Source: Erpobdella octoculata
Lineage: Eukaryota > Annelida > Clitellata > Hirudinida > Erpobdellidae
Assembly (NCBI GenBank): GCA_963978895.1
Contig: OZ022241.1
Span: forward strand, 11,583,356-11,647,355
DNA length: 64,000 nt
Direction of reading: 5' to 3'
Shown here one piece after another: positions 22,322 to 33,530 of the stretch. A model generated the notes under the pieces. That model was not told the DNA's origin. It searched no databases and saw only the letters and a list, made by a program, of their open reading frames with translations. A program made the position numbers and the translations under genes. How positions within the stretch are numbered: position 1 is the stretch's first letter; every line of letters begins with the position of its first letter.

Positions 22322-24890
22322 TCAAAATCTGCAAGTGAGATATTCATCATCACTTTTTTTCAAGTTGTAGATTTCACTCTTTTTTTTGATCCACGCAAAG
22401 ATCAACGTTGTGGCTGCTCTGTCGTTAAGAATTTCTTCCAATATTTGCTGTTTTTCCTGTTTTATACAGCATTCTTTCAGCGACCTCTGGAGAGACAGTC
22501 TTCCTGGACAATTCATCAGAAAATGTTCAACTTTCTCTTGAGCTCCATCGCAACATCTTTCACAGACTCCAGACTCCAATATGCCCATTTTGTGCAACTC
22601 AGAATTGAGAGTCGTTTTGCCAAGTCGGAGTCTTCCGATGATGATCTCTTTCTCTCTCTAGCCAGAATCTTCAAAATGCGATTTCATGCTGACTGTTGGA
22701 CAGATTCTTCTAAAAAAGTTGCTGTCTTTACCGATCGACCAGTTTGTCTGCCACTGCTGTCTGCTCTCGTTTTTGACAAAGTTTTTGATGTCTTCAGTTG
22801 GACTTCCGGTGATGCAATTGCACTTGTTGCAAGCCTGTCCGCCTTTTCATTTCCAGGTATCCCAACGTGGCTGGGAACCCAGACAAGGTTGCAGGCTATC
22901 TTCTTCTTGCTGCATTCTGTTACCAGAGTGAGAACATCTGTTGCATGTGTCCGAAGATGAATTTTGTTCTTGAACTGGAGCGCTGAAATCGAACTTAGAG
23001 AATCCGTGAAGATGGTAACTTTGTTCGTTCCAGCGTTTTCTTGAAAGTTTTCTGCGTTTTCAAGGATGATCTCAAGAGCAGTTTGAATGGCTGTTATCTC
23101 GGCTGTGAAAATTGAGATATTATCTGGAGTTCTTCTTGCAAATTCGACGTTGAGAGTTTTGAAGAAGACACCGATGGCCGTCTTTTCTTTCACTTTTGAA
23201 GCATCTGTGTAGATCGCCACAGTTCCTTGATATGCGGCGATTGTTTCTTGGCTATGAAGTGTGTCAGCCTTCTTTTCAGAATCTTCTCGACTGTTTTGCA
23301 AACAGTGGAATTCAGTGAGATCGGCCTGTACGAGTTTGGATTGTTTCTCGGCTTGTTTGGCTTTGGAATGGCGATGACGATAGACTTTTTCCATGAAGTT
23401 GGTAGCATGCTTTGACTCCAGGATTCGTTGATAATGTCGAGGAGTTGCTCTCGGTTTTCGCCATCCAGTTTCCTCAACATTTCATACGTCAGTCCGTCTG
23501 GTCCAGGTGCCGTGTTTTTGGTCTGCTTGTTGAGAATGTCGTTGAGTTCCGATACTGAGATCGGTTCATTGAGCTCTTGAGCATCAGTAGAAGGTGAACG
23601 ACGCCGACCAATTTCGAAGTTTCGCTCTCTTGCCGCTTTCTCTTTTATGAAGTTGTGGTGGAGATTTTCGTCTGACGAATTGGCGGCTATTGTTTCAGCC
23701 AAGAGGTTGGCATTTTCGACTTCGGAGTAGAGGAATTTGCCATCTGTTGGATTTTGCAAGACGACTTCTTCACGTTTGGTCTTCTGTCCGGCCATGCTTT
23801 TGACCGTTCTCCAAAGTCGATCGAGTGAAGTGTGACAGTCGAGAATTGAACAAAAGCGTTGCCAGTGGCTGGCTTTGGCTTCTCTGACAACCTTTTGTGC
23901 TTCTCTTCTGAGTTTTCTGTATTTTTCTTTATTGATCGGCGTCGGTATTCTCTTGTAGAGGTTTTTCGCTCTATTTCTTAGCTTGATTGCTGTTTTGCAA
24001 TTGGCATTCCAGAAAGGCACTGCTGGACGATCTTTTTTCATCGTAGACTTTGGTGATGGAGTCGACATCACGATAGCCTCTGTCAGCGTTTTCTGAAAAT
24101 CGTTGAATAGTTGCTCGACCTTTTCATCTTTCTGTATCGTCTTCATCAACTCTGCAACCATGGCGTTGTATTGATGCCAGTCTGTTTTGGTTGTATTGAA
24201 GACTCGAGAAGTTCTTGAACGTTTCTCGAGTTTGTTGTTTAGAGTGATGAGGATCGGATGATGATTGCTCTCCATCGTATCTTCAAGGACAGTCCATGTT
24301 GATTTGATGGAGAGTTGAGGCGTCGTAATCGTGATGTCGATCGGCGTTCTTTCATTTGTTGCAGTGTCGTGGGTCCCTGAGCCATCGTTCAGGGTCACTA
24401 AACTGTGAGCCGCCATCAGGTCTTCGAGAAGATGACCTCTACGATTTCTCAACTTGTGGCCAAAGAGACTGGAGTGAGCATTAAGATCACCTGCAAAGAA
24501 GATGTTTGGCCTGGCAAGTGTCTTCCTTAAAATCTCTCTGGTCTCTTGTCGATTGTCTGACGGGTTGACGTATGCGTTAATGAAATCAACTACCTGGCCA
24601 TTTTGAAATCTGATGGTAGTCGATAATATGGCAGGGTCTGCTGACAGAGTGTCTTCATGGAATGGAATGCCTTCTTTAATCAAAGTGGCAACTCCATTTC
24701 CATCTCTGTTTGGGCGATCAACTCGAATCACGTTGTACCCTTGAAACTTGAAAGGCGAGTTGAGAAATGTCTAATGTAACAAAATGACGACTGGAGGTGG
24801 AGTCAAGACGCTGATGTTGACTGCTAATTCGGCACTTTTATTTCTTATGACTCTGCAATTCCACTGGATGATGGAACTATTGTTGTCCAT
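22322..24890 (-). pseudogene. I-like LINE ORF2, copy A, deleted and interrupted
   Basis: Retains the endonuclease (GDLNAHS; the ESDHHP box reads ESNHHP), the N-terminal part of RT to FIAKKQ, then jumps to TYQGTVAIYTDASK in RNase H. The missing part is about 425 codons. A stop lies in the N-terminal region (VILLQETF reads LLH-stop at about 24772), and frame breaks occur at 23190-23394 and near the C-terminus. It cannot encode RT. Confidence 0.85.
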
Positions 24891-26319
24891 GTTTGAGTGA
24901 AGAAGCAGAACTAGGTCGCGATTGTGGTTTGATAAACTGCGACGCAATAATTGCCATCTGTTTCTTTAACTCATCAGCCTTTTGTGTACCATGTGTTGAC
25001 CTCAGAATTGTCCGATACATGGCTTCTCTCATTCGACATTGGATTTCTTTGAAACTTTTTTGACTCCATCCTTTGCCCTGAGGTTTGAGATTATCATCAG
25101 TGCCGTTTGTGATGATCTGAGCAAGTAGACTAAGTGACACTGAGTTGTCATCACAACCAGTTGCTGCATCTTTTTTGGAGTGTTGCTCAAAATCTTTTTC
25201 CTCCGTTTGTGTCGCCATCTCGCAGGTTTGAGTGGAAGCTTCTTTGAACTGCTTCACCACCACAGGACTTTCTTTTGGAATACTTGGCTGCTGTCGAGTT
25301 GGTACCGAAGTGGTCGCTGGTGCTGCAGATGATTCTGTTTTCTTGGTCAACTTCACTGCCTATGCATAGGATACACCCTTTGTGGCAACAATCTTGTTGA
25401 GGGTGACTGCTGCTACATATTTCGAGCAGCTTCTGTCTCCTGTGCAGTGTTCTGTGTTTTTACAACTAGCACAGATGGGCTTTGCTGCTTGATCTGCCTT
25501 GCAATCTTCAAAGGCGTGTGGTCCAGCGCATCTGGGGCAGGAAGTCTCTCCTCTGCAGTACTTCGCAACGTGTCCGAAGTTGTTGCACTTGAAACAACGA
25601 ACTGGTGCGTTGACGTATGGCTTTATTTTGAATGTCAAATACGCCAAAAACAACTTCTCTGGTACAACGGTACCAACGTCGTAAACGAGAGTCACAGCAG
25701 TTGTCGGTTGGAGTTGACCATCCACTTTCTTGTTGACCCTGGCGGCTTCAAGACATCCAGCTTTCTCTTCGATGATGTTCAATGGAATCTCATGGGCTAC
25801 TCCAAGAACGATCATCTTCTTTGTTGGCTTTGCAACAGGTCGAGGTTTGAACTTAAGAAAAACTCTTACCTTATAACCTCCAAGACTTTCAGCCTTCTTG
25901 AGAGTGTCAGCATCCATTTGGGTAGAACATCTTATTGAGAGATGACGTCCTCTCGAATACACTTTCAGAGGAGATTTCAGTAAATTTTTAAGAGCTTCCT
26001 CTATCTTGAAAGGGTTGATCTTGGTCCTCTCCTCCAAAATCAACAGCTCCACTGCCTCAATCTTTGATGCTTCTGAAATAGAATCCATCTCTATCTGTTC
26101 ATTTTCTGAAGATTTCTTCTTCTCTAGTTTTTTTGTTTTTTGCAATTCTTCCTTTCCTAGTTGAAAGGCATCATCTTCAACTCTTGAGATTTTTTTCTCT
26201 TTTCTCATGTTATCATTTTGAGTCGACGGTTCTTCGAGATCCAGAGATCCTGTCGACTCAGTTTTTCCTTTCTGAGGCTTTGCAGCCTTACTGTCGCAAT
26301 TCACGATCATTGGCTCCAT
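24877..26319 (-). pseudogene. I-like LINE ORF1, copy A, one nonsense mutation
   Basis: Same 480-codon layout as copies B and D, including the three zinc knuckles. GAG to TAG after GVSYA splits it at 25357-25359. Confidence 0.85.
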
Positions 26320-27114
26320 CCGGAGGGCCGTTAAATAACTTAATTAAGAAATAACGGACCCAACGGAGAAGCCGATGGTCCTCTGTTCTAAACACACTCT
26401 CGTACAACAGGTACAAAAAACAAAATATAACAAAATATTTTCTAAATAATACAATACTAAACCAAAATCAGTACGGAAAGTACGGTAAAAACTAAAAATC
26501 TAAGGATACTACCTTATCAAGCAAAATACTCCAAAACAACTTCAAGGGTTTCAAACCCAGATGACCGCTTCAAAACGTTGGCCCTCCGAACGAACCTCTC
26601 AAAAACTCAAGAGGAAACTGAAAGGACACGGCCCACACTCTTGCTCAAGACTTTAACTTTCTGAAACTTTTTCCTTTCAAAACCTGAGAGGAAGAAAGAG
26701 ACGAGTCAGAGAAGTCGAACGTGGAGTGAAAAGAGGCAGAAGTGAAGATGGAAGTGGCTGGGACGCTGGAGTTGAAGGTGAAGAGTTTTGGTGAAGTGGC
26801 GAATATGTCGAAGGAAGACAGAACTTCCTTCTGAAGAGGGCAGAACCTCCTGGAAGACAGAACTTCCAACTGCAACAATTCGGGAAAACAGAATTTCCCG
26901 AATGCAACAAGTAGAAGTCAGAACTTCTTTAGCAGTATATAAACGTTTAAAATAATATCAAATTAACTAATTAAACTAATTTAAACAAAATTTCGATTAG
27001 AAATCGAATAACTTTCGCTAAGGTCGCTACGTGAGCGAAGTCACGTACGCAATAAAGGAGCAGCAGCAAATACGTCCGTACTCTACGAGCGACAGGCGAA
27101 AAAAATTTTTTTTT
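26320..27114 (-). promoter_or_regulatory. 5' UTR of I-like copy A
   Basis: About 780 nt of non-coding leader shared with copies B, D and E. From the 5' end it has a TACGTGA-CTTCGC-TCACGTA hairpin, a TTCGATT-TCT-AATCGAA hairpin, the GGGTTTGAAACCC palindrome (minus strand, about 26548), and GGACC...GGTCC just before ORF1. Non-LTR elements carry an internal promoter here, so regulation presumably resides in this stretch. Confidence 0.5.
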
Positions 27115-27469
27115 CTTCATCGTTTGTTGTTTGTTTGTTGTTTGATTTAACGTCCTTTTCCGACTTGAAGTCGATTTGGACGGTGGTGGCTCCTAAATAT
27201 TGAAAACATCAAATAAGAGACAGCAAGATAATAGCTCCGATGTGAAGAGAAATAATCGAATTTGGAATTTCTTCGCAAAAAGTGGTCAGAAGTGACAGTC
27301 GTGCTGTGTCAATTGCAGCCAATCAGGAGAATTCTCTTTTGTCGCACGTGGTGTTTTGACACTTTTTTTTCCCAGTTTGCTTTTTATCGTTGTTGGCCGA
27401 CCTGGTTGATGGTGTTGATCGACAGCTGGGGCGTGGTTATATCAAATTCTACAAGTGAGATCATCATCA

Positions 27470-30400
27470 TCACTTTTTTTCAAGTTGTAGATTTCGCTCT
27501 TTTTTTTTGATCCACGCAAAGATCAACGTTGTGGCTGCTCTGTCGTTAAGAATTTCTTCCAATATCTGCTTTTTTCCCTGTTTTATACAGCATTCTTTCA
27601 GCGACTTCTGGAGAGACAGTCTTCCTGGACAATTCATCAGAAAATGTTCAACTGTCTCTTGAGCTCCATCGCAACATCTTTCACAGACTCCAGACTCCAA
27701 TATGCCCATTTTGTGCAACTCAGAATTGAGAGTCGTTTTGCCAAGTCGGAGTCTTCCGATGATGATCTCTTTCTCTCTCGAGCCAGAATCTTCAACAGGC
27801 GATTTCATGCTGACTGTTGGACAGATTCTTCTAAAAAAGTTGCTGTCTTTACCGATCGACCAGTTTGTCTGCCACTGCTGTCTGCTCTCGTTTTTGACAA
27901 AGTTTTTGATGTCTGCCAATTCAACGTGTGTTTTCAGTTGGACTTCTGGTGATGCAATTGCACTTGTTGCAAGCCTGTCAGCCTTTTCATTTCCAGGTAT
28001 CCCAACGTGGCTGGGAACCCAGACAAGGTTGCAGGCTATCTTCTTCTTGCTGCATTCTGTTACCAGAGTGAGAACATCTGTTGCATGTGTCCGAAGATGA
28101 ATTTTGTTCTTGAACTGGAGCGCTGAAATCGAACTTAGCGAATCCGTGAAGATGGTAACTTTGTTCGTTCCAGCGTTTTCTTGAAAGTTTTCTGCGTTTT
28201 CAAGGATGATCTCAAGAGCAGTTTGAATGGCTGTTATCTCGGCTGTGAAAATTGAGATATTATCTGGTGTTCTTCTTGCAAACTCGACGTTGAGAGTTTT
28301 GAAGTAGACACCGATGGCCGTCTTTTCTTTCACTTTTGAAGCATCTGTGTAGATCGCCACAGTTCCTTGATATGTGGCAATTTTTTCTAGAGCTCTCGGG
28401 AGTACTGATGGAGAGCTTTTCTCGCAGCCTAGCAGGGATGTGTCGATGGCTGGAGAAACAAGTTTCCAGGGTGGCGTCAACAATGGTCCGTCGTCGGGGA
28501 AGTCGAAATTTTCAAGCTTCTTCAACGAATCGATGATCCTCTTCGGGGCAGAAGTGATGACACGCTTTTGTCTCCTTTTACTCATGTTTCTTTTCGTCCA
28601 AACGACTTTATCCCACGGGTTCGGAAAGAAAATTTCTTTCGTGGGATGATCTTTTATCCGTCTGGTACGAATGGCGTAAAGTGTTGTCTGCTGTTCTCGT
28701 CTTATTTCAAGAGGCATTTCTCCGCAGTCGACTTGGAGTGAGGCAAGACTGGTTCCTCTGAGGGCACCAGTCACGACCATGAGTGCTCTTCTCTGTACTC
28801 GATCTAAGACTTTTTTGGAAGAAGCAGCAGATTGATTGAACGCTTCGCAGCCATAGTCAAGGACCGATCTGACTATGGCTCTGTAGAGCATCAAAAGGTT
28901 GTCTTTTCTTAGTCCCCAACTGAGCCCAGTGGTTGCTCGCAAGACGTTAACTCTTTTTTCTGCTTTTTTAGCTGTTTCAGCTATCTGGTTCTTCCACGTC
29001 AATCCTTCGTCAAAGACTACTCCGAGAAAACGAACGCTCCTCAACCTCTGGAGAGCGATGTTGCCAATCACTAGGTTTAGTTTTTCGACGTCTTGGATGA
29101 GATCTGAGATCTTTGAGAAGAAAACAAAGGAAGACTTTCCCGCCGAGATCTTGAAGCCCCAGTTAGTCAACACCTCATCAACTTGGTTGAGGTATTTTTG
29201 CAGATTGTTGAAGAGTTTCTCCGTGTTTTTACCAGTTGTCCAGATTGCACAGTCATCGGCGTATAACGAGAGTTTTATGCCATCTGGAGGTCTCGGAATG
29301 ACGTCGAGAAGCAAGATGAAGAGCAAAGGACTCAGGACACTGCCTTGCGGAGTTCCATTATCGATTGTTCTTTCGTTTGAGAGTGTCTCTCCAATTCTCA
29401 CTTTTATCGTACGATTTTGTAAAAAATCCGCCAGCCATTCGAGCATTCTTCCTCGAATGCCCATTCTTTCGAGTCTCTGTAGAACGCCACTTCTCCAGAC
29501 GAGATCGAAAGCCTTTTCTAAGTCGAGAAAAACTCCCAGCGTGGCCGATCTGTTTCTCACACTGTATGCGATGTCGTGCTGAAGTCGCAATATCTGATCG
29601 AGCGTACATCTTCCGTTGAGGAAGCCCGACTGCTCTGGTCCAAGTCGCTGTTTCTTGGCTATGAAGTGTGTCAGCCTTCTTTTCAGAATCTTCTCGACTG
29701 TTTTGCAAACAGTGGAATTCAGTGAGATCGGCCTGTACGAGTTTGGATTGTTTCTCGGCTTGTTTGGCTTTGGAATGGCGATGACGATAGACTTTTTCCA
29801 TGAAGTTGGTAGCATGCTTTGACTCCATGATTCGTTGATAATGTCGAGGAGTTGCTCTCGGTTTTCGCCATCTAGTTTCCTCAACATTTCATACGTCACT
29901 CCGTCTGGTCCAGGTGCCGTGTTTTTGGTCTGCTTGTTGAGAATGTCGTTGAGTTCCGATATTGAGATCAGTTCATTGAGCTCTTGAGCATCAGTAGAAG
30001 GTGGACGACGCCGATCAATTTCGAAGTTTCGCTCTCTTGCCGCTTTCTCTTTTATGAAGTTGTGGTGGAGATTTTCGTCTGACGAATTGGCGGCAATTGT
30101 TTCAGCCAAGAGGTTGGCATTTTCAACTTCGGAGTAGAGGAATTTGCCATCTGTTGGATTTTGCAAGACGACTTCTTCACGTTTGGTCTTCTGTCCGGCC
30201 ATGCTTTTGACCGTTCTCCAAAGTCGATCGAGTGAAGTGTGACAGTCGAGAGTTGAACAAAAGCGTTGCCAGTGGCTGGCTTTGGCTTCTCTGACAACCT
30301 TTTGTGCTTCTCTTCTGAGTTTTCTGTATTCTTCTTTATTTATCGGTGTCGGAATTCTCTTGTAGATGTTTTTCGCTCTATTTCTTAGCTTGATTGCTGT

Positions 30401-31297
30401 TTTGCAATTGGCATTCCAGAAAGGCACTGCTGGACGATCTTTTTTCATCGTAGACTTTGGTGATGGAGTCGACATCACGATAGCCTCTTTCAGCGTTTTC
30501 TGAAAATCGTTGAATAGTTGCTCGACATTTTCATCTTTCTGTATCGTCTTCATCAACTCTGCAACCATGGCGTTGTATTGATGCCAGTCTGTTTTGGTTG
30601 TATTGAAGACTCGAGAAGTTCTTGAACGTTTCTCGAGTTTGTTGTTTAGAGTGATGAGGATCGGATGATGATCGCTCTCCATCGTATCTTCAAGGACAGT
30701 CCATGTTGATTTGATGGAGAGTTGAGGCGTCGTTATCGTGATGTCTATTGGCGTTCTTTCATTTGTTGCAGTGTCGTGGGTCCCTGAGCCATCGTTCAGG
30801 GTCACTAAACTGTGAGCCGCCATCAGGTCTTCGAGAAGATGACCTCTACGATTTCTCAACTTGTGGCCAAAGAGACTGGAGTGAGCATTAAGATCACCTG
30901 CAAAGAAGATGTTTGGCCTGGCAAGTGTCTTCCTTAAAATCTCCCTGGTCTCTTGTCGATTGTCTGACGGGTTGACGTATGCGTTAATGAAATCAACTAC
31001 CTGGCCATTTTGAAATCTGATGGTAGTCGATAATATGGCAGGGTCTGCTGACAGAGTGTCTTCATGGAATGGAATGCCTTCTTTAATCAAAGTGGCAACT
31101 CCATTTCCATCTCTGTTTGGGCGATCAACTCGAATCACGTTGTACCCTTGAAACTTGAAAGGCGAGTTGAGAAATGTCTCCTGTAACAAAATGACGACTG
31201 GAGGTGGAGTCATGATGCTGATGTTGACTGCTAATTCGGCACTTTTATTTCTTATGCCTCTGCAATTCCACTGGATGATGGAACTATTGTTGTCCAT
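27470..31297 (-). CDS. I-like LINE ORF2, copy B (EN-RT-RNase H-zinc knuckle)
   Basis: 1275 codons from the ATG at 31297; the frame is open 19 codons further 5', but this ATG overlaps the ORF1 stop and starts the conserved part. Rough domains: APE endonuclease 5-220 (GDLNAHS 134-140, ESDHHP 207-212); reverse transcriptase 505-770 (FLDLEKAFDLVW, NGTPQGSVLSPLLF, LYADD 678-682); RNase H 978-1115 with D985, E1020, D1052 and D1107 visible in YTDAS, TAE, TDS and NEKAD; CCHC knuckle 1205-1223. This is the enzyme that nicks DNA, copies the RNA and may remove it. No defect seen. The Asp/Glu set is complete, so activity is plausible. Confidence 0.9.
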   Translation of the reverse strand: MDNNSSIIQWNCRGIRNKSAELAVNISIMTPPPVVILLQETFLNSPFKFQGYNVIRVDRPNRDGNGVATLIKEGIPFHEDTLSADPAILSTTIRFQNGQVVDFINAYVNPSDNRQETREILRKTLARPNIFFAGDLNAHSSLFGHKLRNRRGHLLEDLMAAHSLVTLNDGSGTHDTATNERTPIDITITTPQLSIKSTWTVLEDTMESDHHPILITLNNKLEKRSRTSRVFNTTKTDWHQYNAMVAELMKTIQKDENVEQLFNDFQKTLKEAIVMSTPSPKSTMKKDRPAVPFWNANCKTAIKLRNRAKNIYKRIPTPINKEEYRKLRREAQKVVREAKASHWQRFCSTLDCHTSLDRLWRTVKSMAGQKTKREEVVLQNPTDGKFLYSEVENANLLAETIAANSSDENLHHNFIKEKAARERNFEIDRRRPPSTDAQELNELISISELNDILNKQTKNTAPGPDGVTYEMLRKLDGENREQLLDIINESWSQSMLPTSWKKSIVIAIPKPNKPRNNPNSYRPISLNSTVCKTVEKILKRRLTHFIAKKQRLGPEQSGFLNGRCTLDQILRLQHDIAYSVRNRSATLGVFLDLEKAFDLVWRSGVLQRLERMGIRGRMLEWLADFLQNRTIKVRIGETLSNERTIDNGTPQGSVLSPLLFILLLDVIPRPPDGIKLSLYADDCAIWTTGKNTEKLFNNLQKYLNQVDEVLTNWGFKISAGKSSFVFFSKISDLIQDVEKLNLVIGNIALQRLRSVRFLGVVFDEGLTWKNQIAETAKKAEKRVNVLRATTGLSWGLRKDNLLMLYRAIVRSVLDYGCEAFNQSAASSKKVLDRVQRRALMVVTGALRGTSLASLQVDCGEMPLEIRREQQTTLYAIRTRRIKDHPTKEIFFPNPWDKVVWTKRNMSKRRQKRVITSAPKRIIDSLKKLENFDFPDDGPLLTPPWKLVSPAIDTSLLGCEKSSPSVLPRALEKIATYQGTVAIYTDASKVKEKTAIGVYFKTLNVEFARRTPDNISIFTAEITAIQTALEIILENAENFQENAGTNKVTIFTDSLSSISALQFKNKIHLRTHATDVLTLVTECSKKKIACNLVWVPSHVGIPGNEKADRLATSAIASPEVQLKTHVELADIKNFVKNESRQQWQTNWSIGKDSNFFRRICPTVSMKSPVEDSGSREKEIIIGRLRLGKTTLNSELHKMGILESGVCERCCDGAQETVEHFLMNCPGRLSLQKSLKECCIKQGKKQILEEILNDRAATTLIFAWIKKKERNLQLEKK

Positions 31298-32726
31298 GTT
31301 TGAGTGAAGAAGCAGAACTAGGTCGCGATTGCGGTTTGATAAACTGCGACGCAATAATTGCCATCTGTTTCTTTAACTCATCAGCCTTTTGTGTACCATG
31401 TGTTGACCTCAGAATTGTCCGATACATGGCTTCTCTCATTCGACATTGGATTTCTTTGAAACTTTTTTGACTCCATCCTTTGCCCTGAGGTTTGAGATCA
31501 TCATCAGTGCCGTTTGTGATGATCTGAGCAAGTAGACTAAGTGACACTGAGTTGTCATCACAACCAGTTGCTGCATCTTTTTTGGAGTGTTGCTCAAAAT
31601 CTTTTTCCTCCGTTTGTGTCGCCATCTCGCAGGTTTGAGTGGAAGCTTCTTTGAACTGCTTCACCACCACAGGACTTTCTTTTGGAATACTTGGCTGCTG
31701 TCGAGTTGGTACCGAAGTGGTCGCTGGTGCTGCAGATGATTCTGTTTTCTTGTTCAACTTCACTGCCTCTGCATAGGATACACCTTTTGTGGCAACAATC
31801 TTGTTGAGGGTGACTGCTGCTACATATTTCGAGCAGCTTCTGTCTCCTGTGCAGTGTTCTGTGCTTTTACAACTAGCACAGATGGGCTTTGCTGCTTGAT
31901 CTGCCTTGCAATCTTTAAAGGCGTGTGGTCCAGCGCATCTGGGGCAGGAAGTCTCTCCTCTGCAGTATTTCGCAACGTGTCCGAAGTTGTTGCACTTGAA
32001 GCAACGAACTGGTGCGTTGACGTATGGCTTTATTTTGAATGCCAAATACGCCAAAAACAACTTCTCTGGTACAACGGTACCAACGTCGTAAACGAGAGTC
32101 ACAGCAGTTGTCGGCTGGAGTTGACCATCCACTTTCTTGTTGACCCTGGCGGCTTCAAGACATCCAGCTTTCTCTTCGATGATGTTCAATGGAATCTCAT
32201 GAGGTACTCCAAGAACGATCATCTTCTTTGTTGGCTTTGCAACCGGTCGAGGTTTAAACTTGAGAAAAACTCTTACTTTATAACCTCCAAGACTTTCAGC
32301 CTTCTTGAGAGTGTCAGCATCCATTTGGGTAGAACATCTTACTGAGAGATGACGTCCTCTCGAATACACTTTCAGAGGAGATTTCAGTAAATTTTTAAGA
32401 GCTTCCTCTATCTTGAAAGGGTTGATCTTGGTCCTCTCCTCCAAAATCAACAGCTCCACTGCCTCAATCTTTGATGCTTCTGAAATAGCATCCATCTCTA
32501 TCTCTTCATTTCCTGAAGATTTCTTCTTCTCTAGTTTTTTTGTTTTTCGCAATTCTTCCTTTCCTAGTTGAAAAGCATCATCTTCAACTCTAGAGATTTT
32601 TTTCTCTTTTCTCATATTATCATTTTGAGTCGACGGTTCTTCGAGATCCAGAGATCCTGTCGACTCAGTTTTTCTTTTCTGAGGCTTTGTAGCCTTACTG
32701 TCGCTATTCACGATCATTGGCTCCAT
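31284..32726 (-). CDS. I-like LINE ORF1, copy B (RNA-binding gag-like protein)
   Basis: 480 codons from ATGGAGCC to TAG. The N-terminus is Lys/Glu-rich (1-75), a central globular part with KIKPYVNAPVRCFKC follows, then three knuckles at 242-298 (CFKCNNFGHVAKYC, CPRCAGPHAFKDC, CASCKSTEHCTGDRSC) and a Ser/Thr/Gln-rich tail. Such proteins coat LINE RNA. The last 14 nt (ATGGACAACAATAG) contain the ORF2 start, so ORF2 is probably made by termination-reinitiation. Confidence 0.88.
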   Translation of the reverse strand: MEPMIVNSDSKATKPQKRKTESTGSLDLEEPSTQNDNMRKEKKISRVEDDAFQLGKEELRKTKKLEKKKSSGNEEIEMDAISEASKIEAVELLILEERTKINPFKIEEALKNLLKSPLKVYSRGRHLSVRCSTQMDADTLKKAESLGGYKVRVFLKFKPRPVAKPTKKMIVLGVPHEIPLNIIEEKAGCLEAARVNKKVDGQLQPTTAVTLVYDVGTVVPEKLFLAYLAFKIKPYVNAPVRCFKCNNFGHVAKYCRGETSCPRCAGPHAFKDCKADQAAKPICASCKSTEHCTGDRSCSKYVAAVTLNKIVATKGVSYAEAVKLNKKTESSAAPATTSVPTRQQPSIPKESPVVVKQFKEASTQTCEMATQTEEKDFEQHSKKDAATGCDDNSVSLSLLAQIITNGTDDDLKPQGKGWSQKSFKEIQCRMREAMYRTILRSTHGTQKADELKKQMAIIASQFIKPQSRPSSASSLKHGQQ

Positions 32727-33522
32727 CCGGAGGGCCGTTAAATAACTTAATTAAGAAATAACGGACCCAACGGAGAAGCCGATGGTCCTCTGTTCTAAAC
32801 ACACTCTCGTACAACAGGTACAAAAAAACAAAATATAACAAAATATTTTCTAAATAATACAATACAAAACCAAAATCAGTACGGAAGGTACTGTAAAACT
32901 AAAAATCTAAGGATACTACCTTATCAAGCAAAATACTCCAAAACAACTTCAAGGGTTTCAAACCCAGATGACCGCTTCAAAACGTTGGCCCTCCGAACGA
33001 ACCTCTCAAAAACTCAAGAGGAAACTGAAGGGACACGGCCCACACTCTTGCTCAAGACTAACTTTCTGAAACTTCTTCCTTTCAAAAGCTGAGAGGAAGA
33101 AAGAGACGAGTCAGAGAAGTCGAACGTGGAGTGGAAGAAGGCAGAAGTGAAGATGGAAGTGGCTGGGACGCTGGAGTTGAAGGTGAAGAGTTTTGGTGAA
33201 GTGGCGAATATGTCGAAGGAAGATGGAACTTCCTTCTGAAGAGGGCAGAACCTCCTGGAAGACAGAACTTCCAACTGCAACAATTCGGGAAAACAGAATT
33301 TCCCGAATGCAACAAGTAGAAGTCAGAACTTCTTTAGCAGTATATAAACGTTTAAATTAATTTTAAATTAATTAATTAAACTAATTTAAACAAAATTTCG
33401 ATTAGAAATCGAATAACTTTCGCAAAGGTCGCTACGTGAGCGAAGTCACGTACGCAATAAAGGAGCAGCAGCAAATACGTCCGTACTCTACGAGCGACAG
33501 GCCTTTTTCTTTTCTTTTCTTT
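32727..33522 (-). promoter_or_regulatory. 5' UTR of I-like copy B
   Basis: Same hairpins and palindrome as in copy A. The last 25 nt before the target site are a CTTTT/CTTTC run that differs from copies A and D. Confidence 0.5.
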
Positions 33523-33530
33523 CTTCATCG

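Larger units (their letters stand above)
22005..27114 (-). mobile_element. I-like LINE copy A (internally deleted)
   Basis: The minus-strand 3' tail is at 22005-22075, with an AAACAAAC tail and the conserved TCCAAATCGACTTCAAGTCG hairpin followed by GACGTTAAA. The 5' end lies near 27114, followed by CTTCATCG. It is about 1.29 kb shorter than copies B and D because the RT core through the start of RNase H is deleted (junction about 23240). It has nonsense changes in both ORFs. It abuts BEL sequence on the left. Confidence 0.85.
27123..33522 (-). mobile_element. I-like LINE copy B, full length, both ORFs intact
   Basis: 6.4 kb on the minus strand, with a 3' tail at 27123-27190 and a 5' end near 33522 followed by CTTCATCG (33523-33530). 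It contains intact ORF1 and ORF2. The RNase H domain in ORF2 and the GACGTTAAA-(CAAA)n 3' end place it with I-group (Nimb-like) elements. It is near-identical to copy D. Confidence 0.88.

Noticed and set aside
26645..26910. Conserved small ORFs in the 5' UTR of I-like copies (also 33014-33315, 40252-40643, 46343-46601), a possible ORF0
   Set aside because: They begin at TTG, not ATG, and conservation among recent copies is expected without selection.
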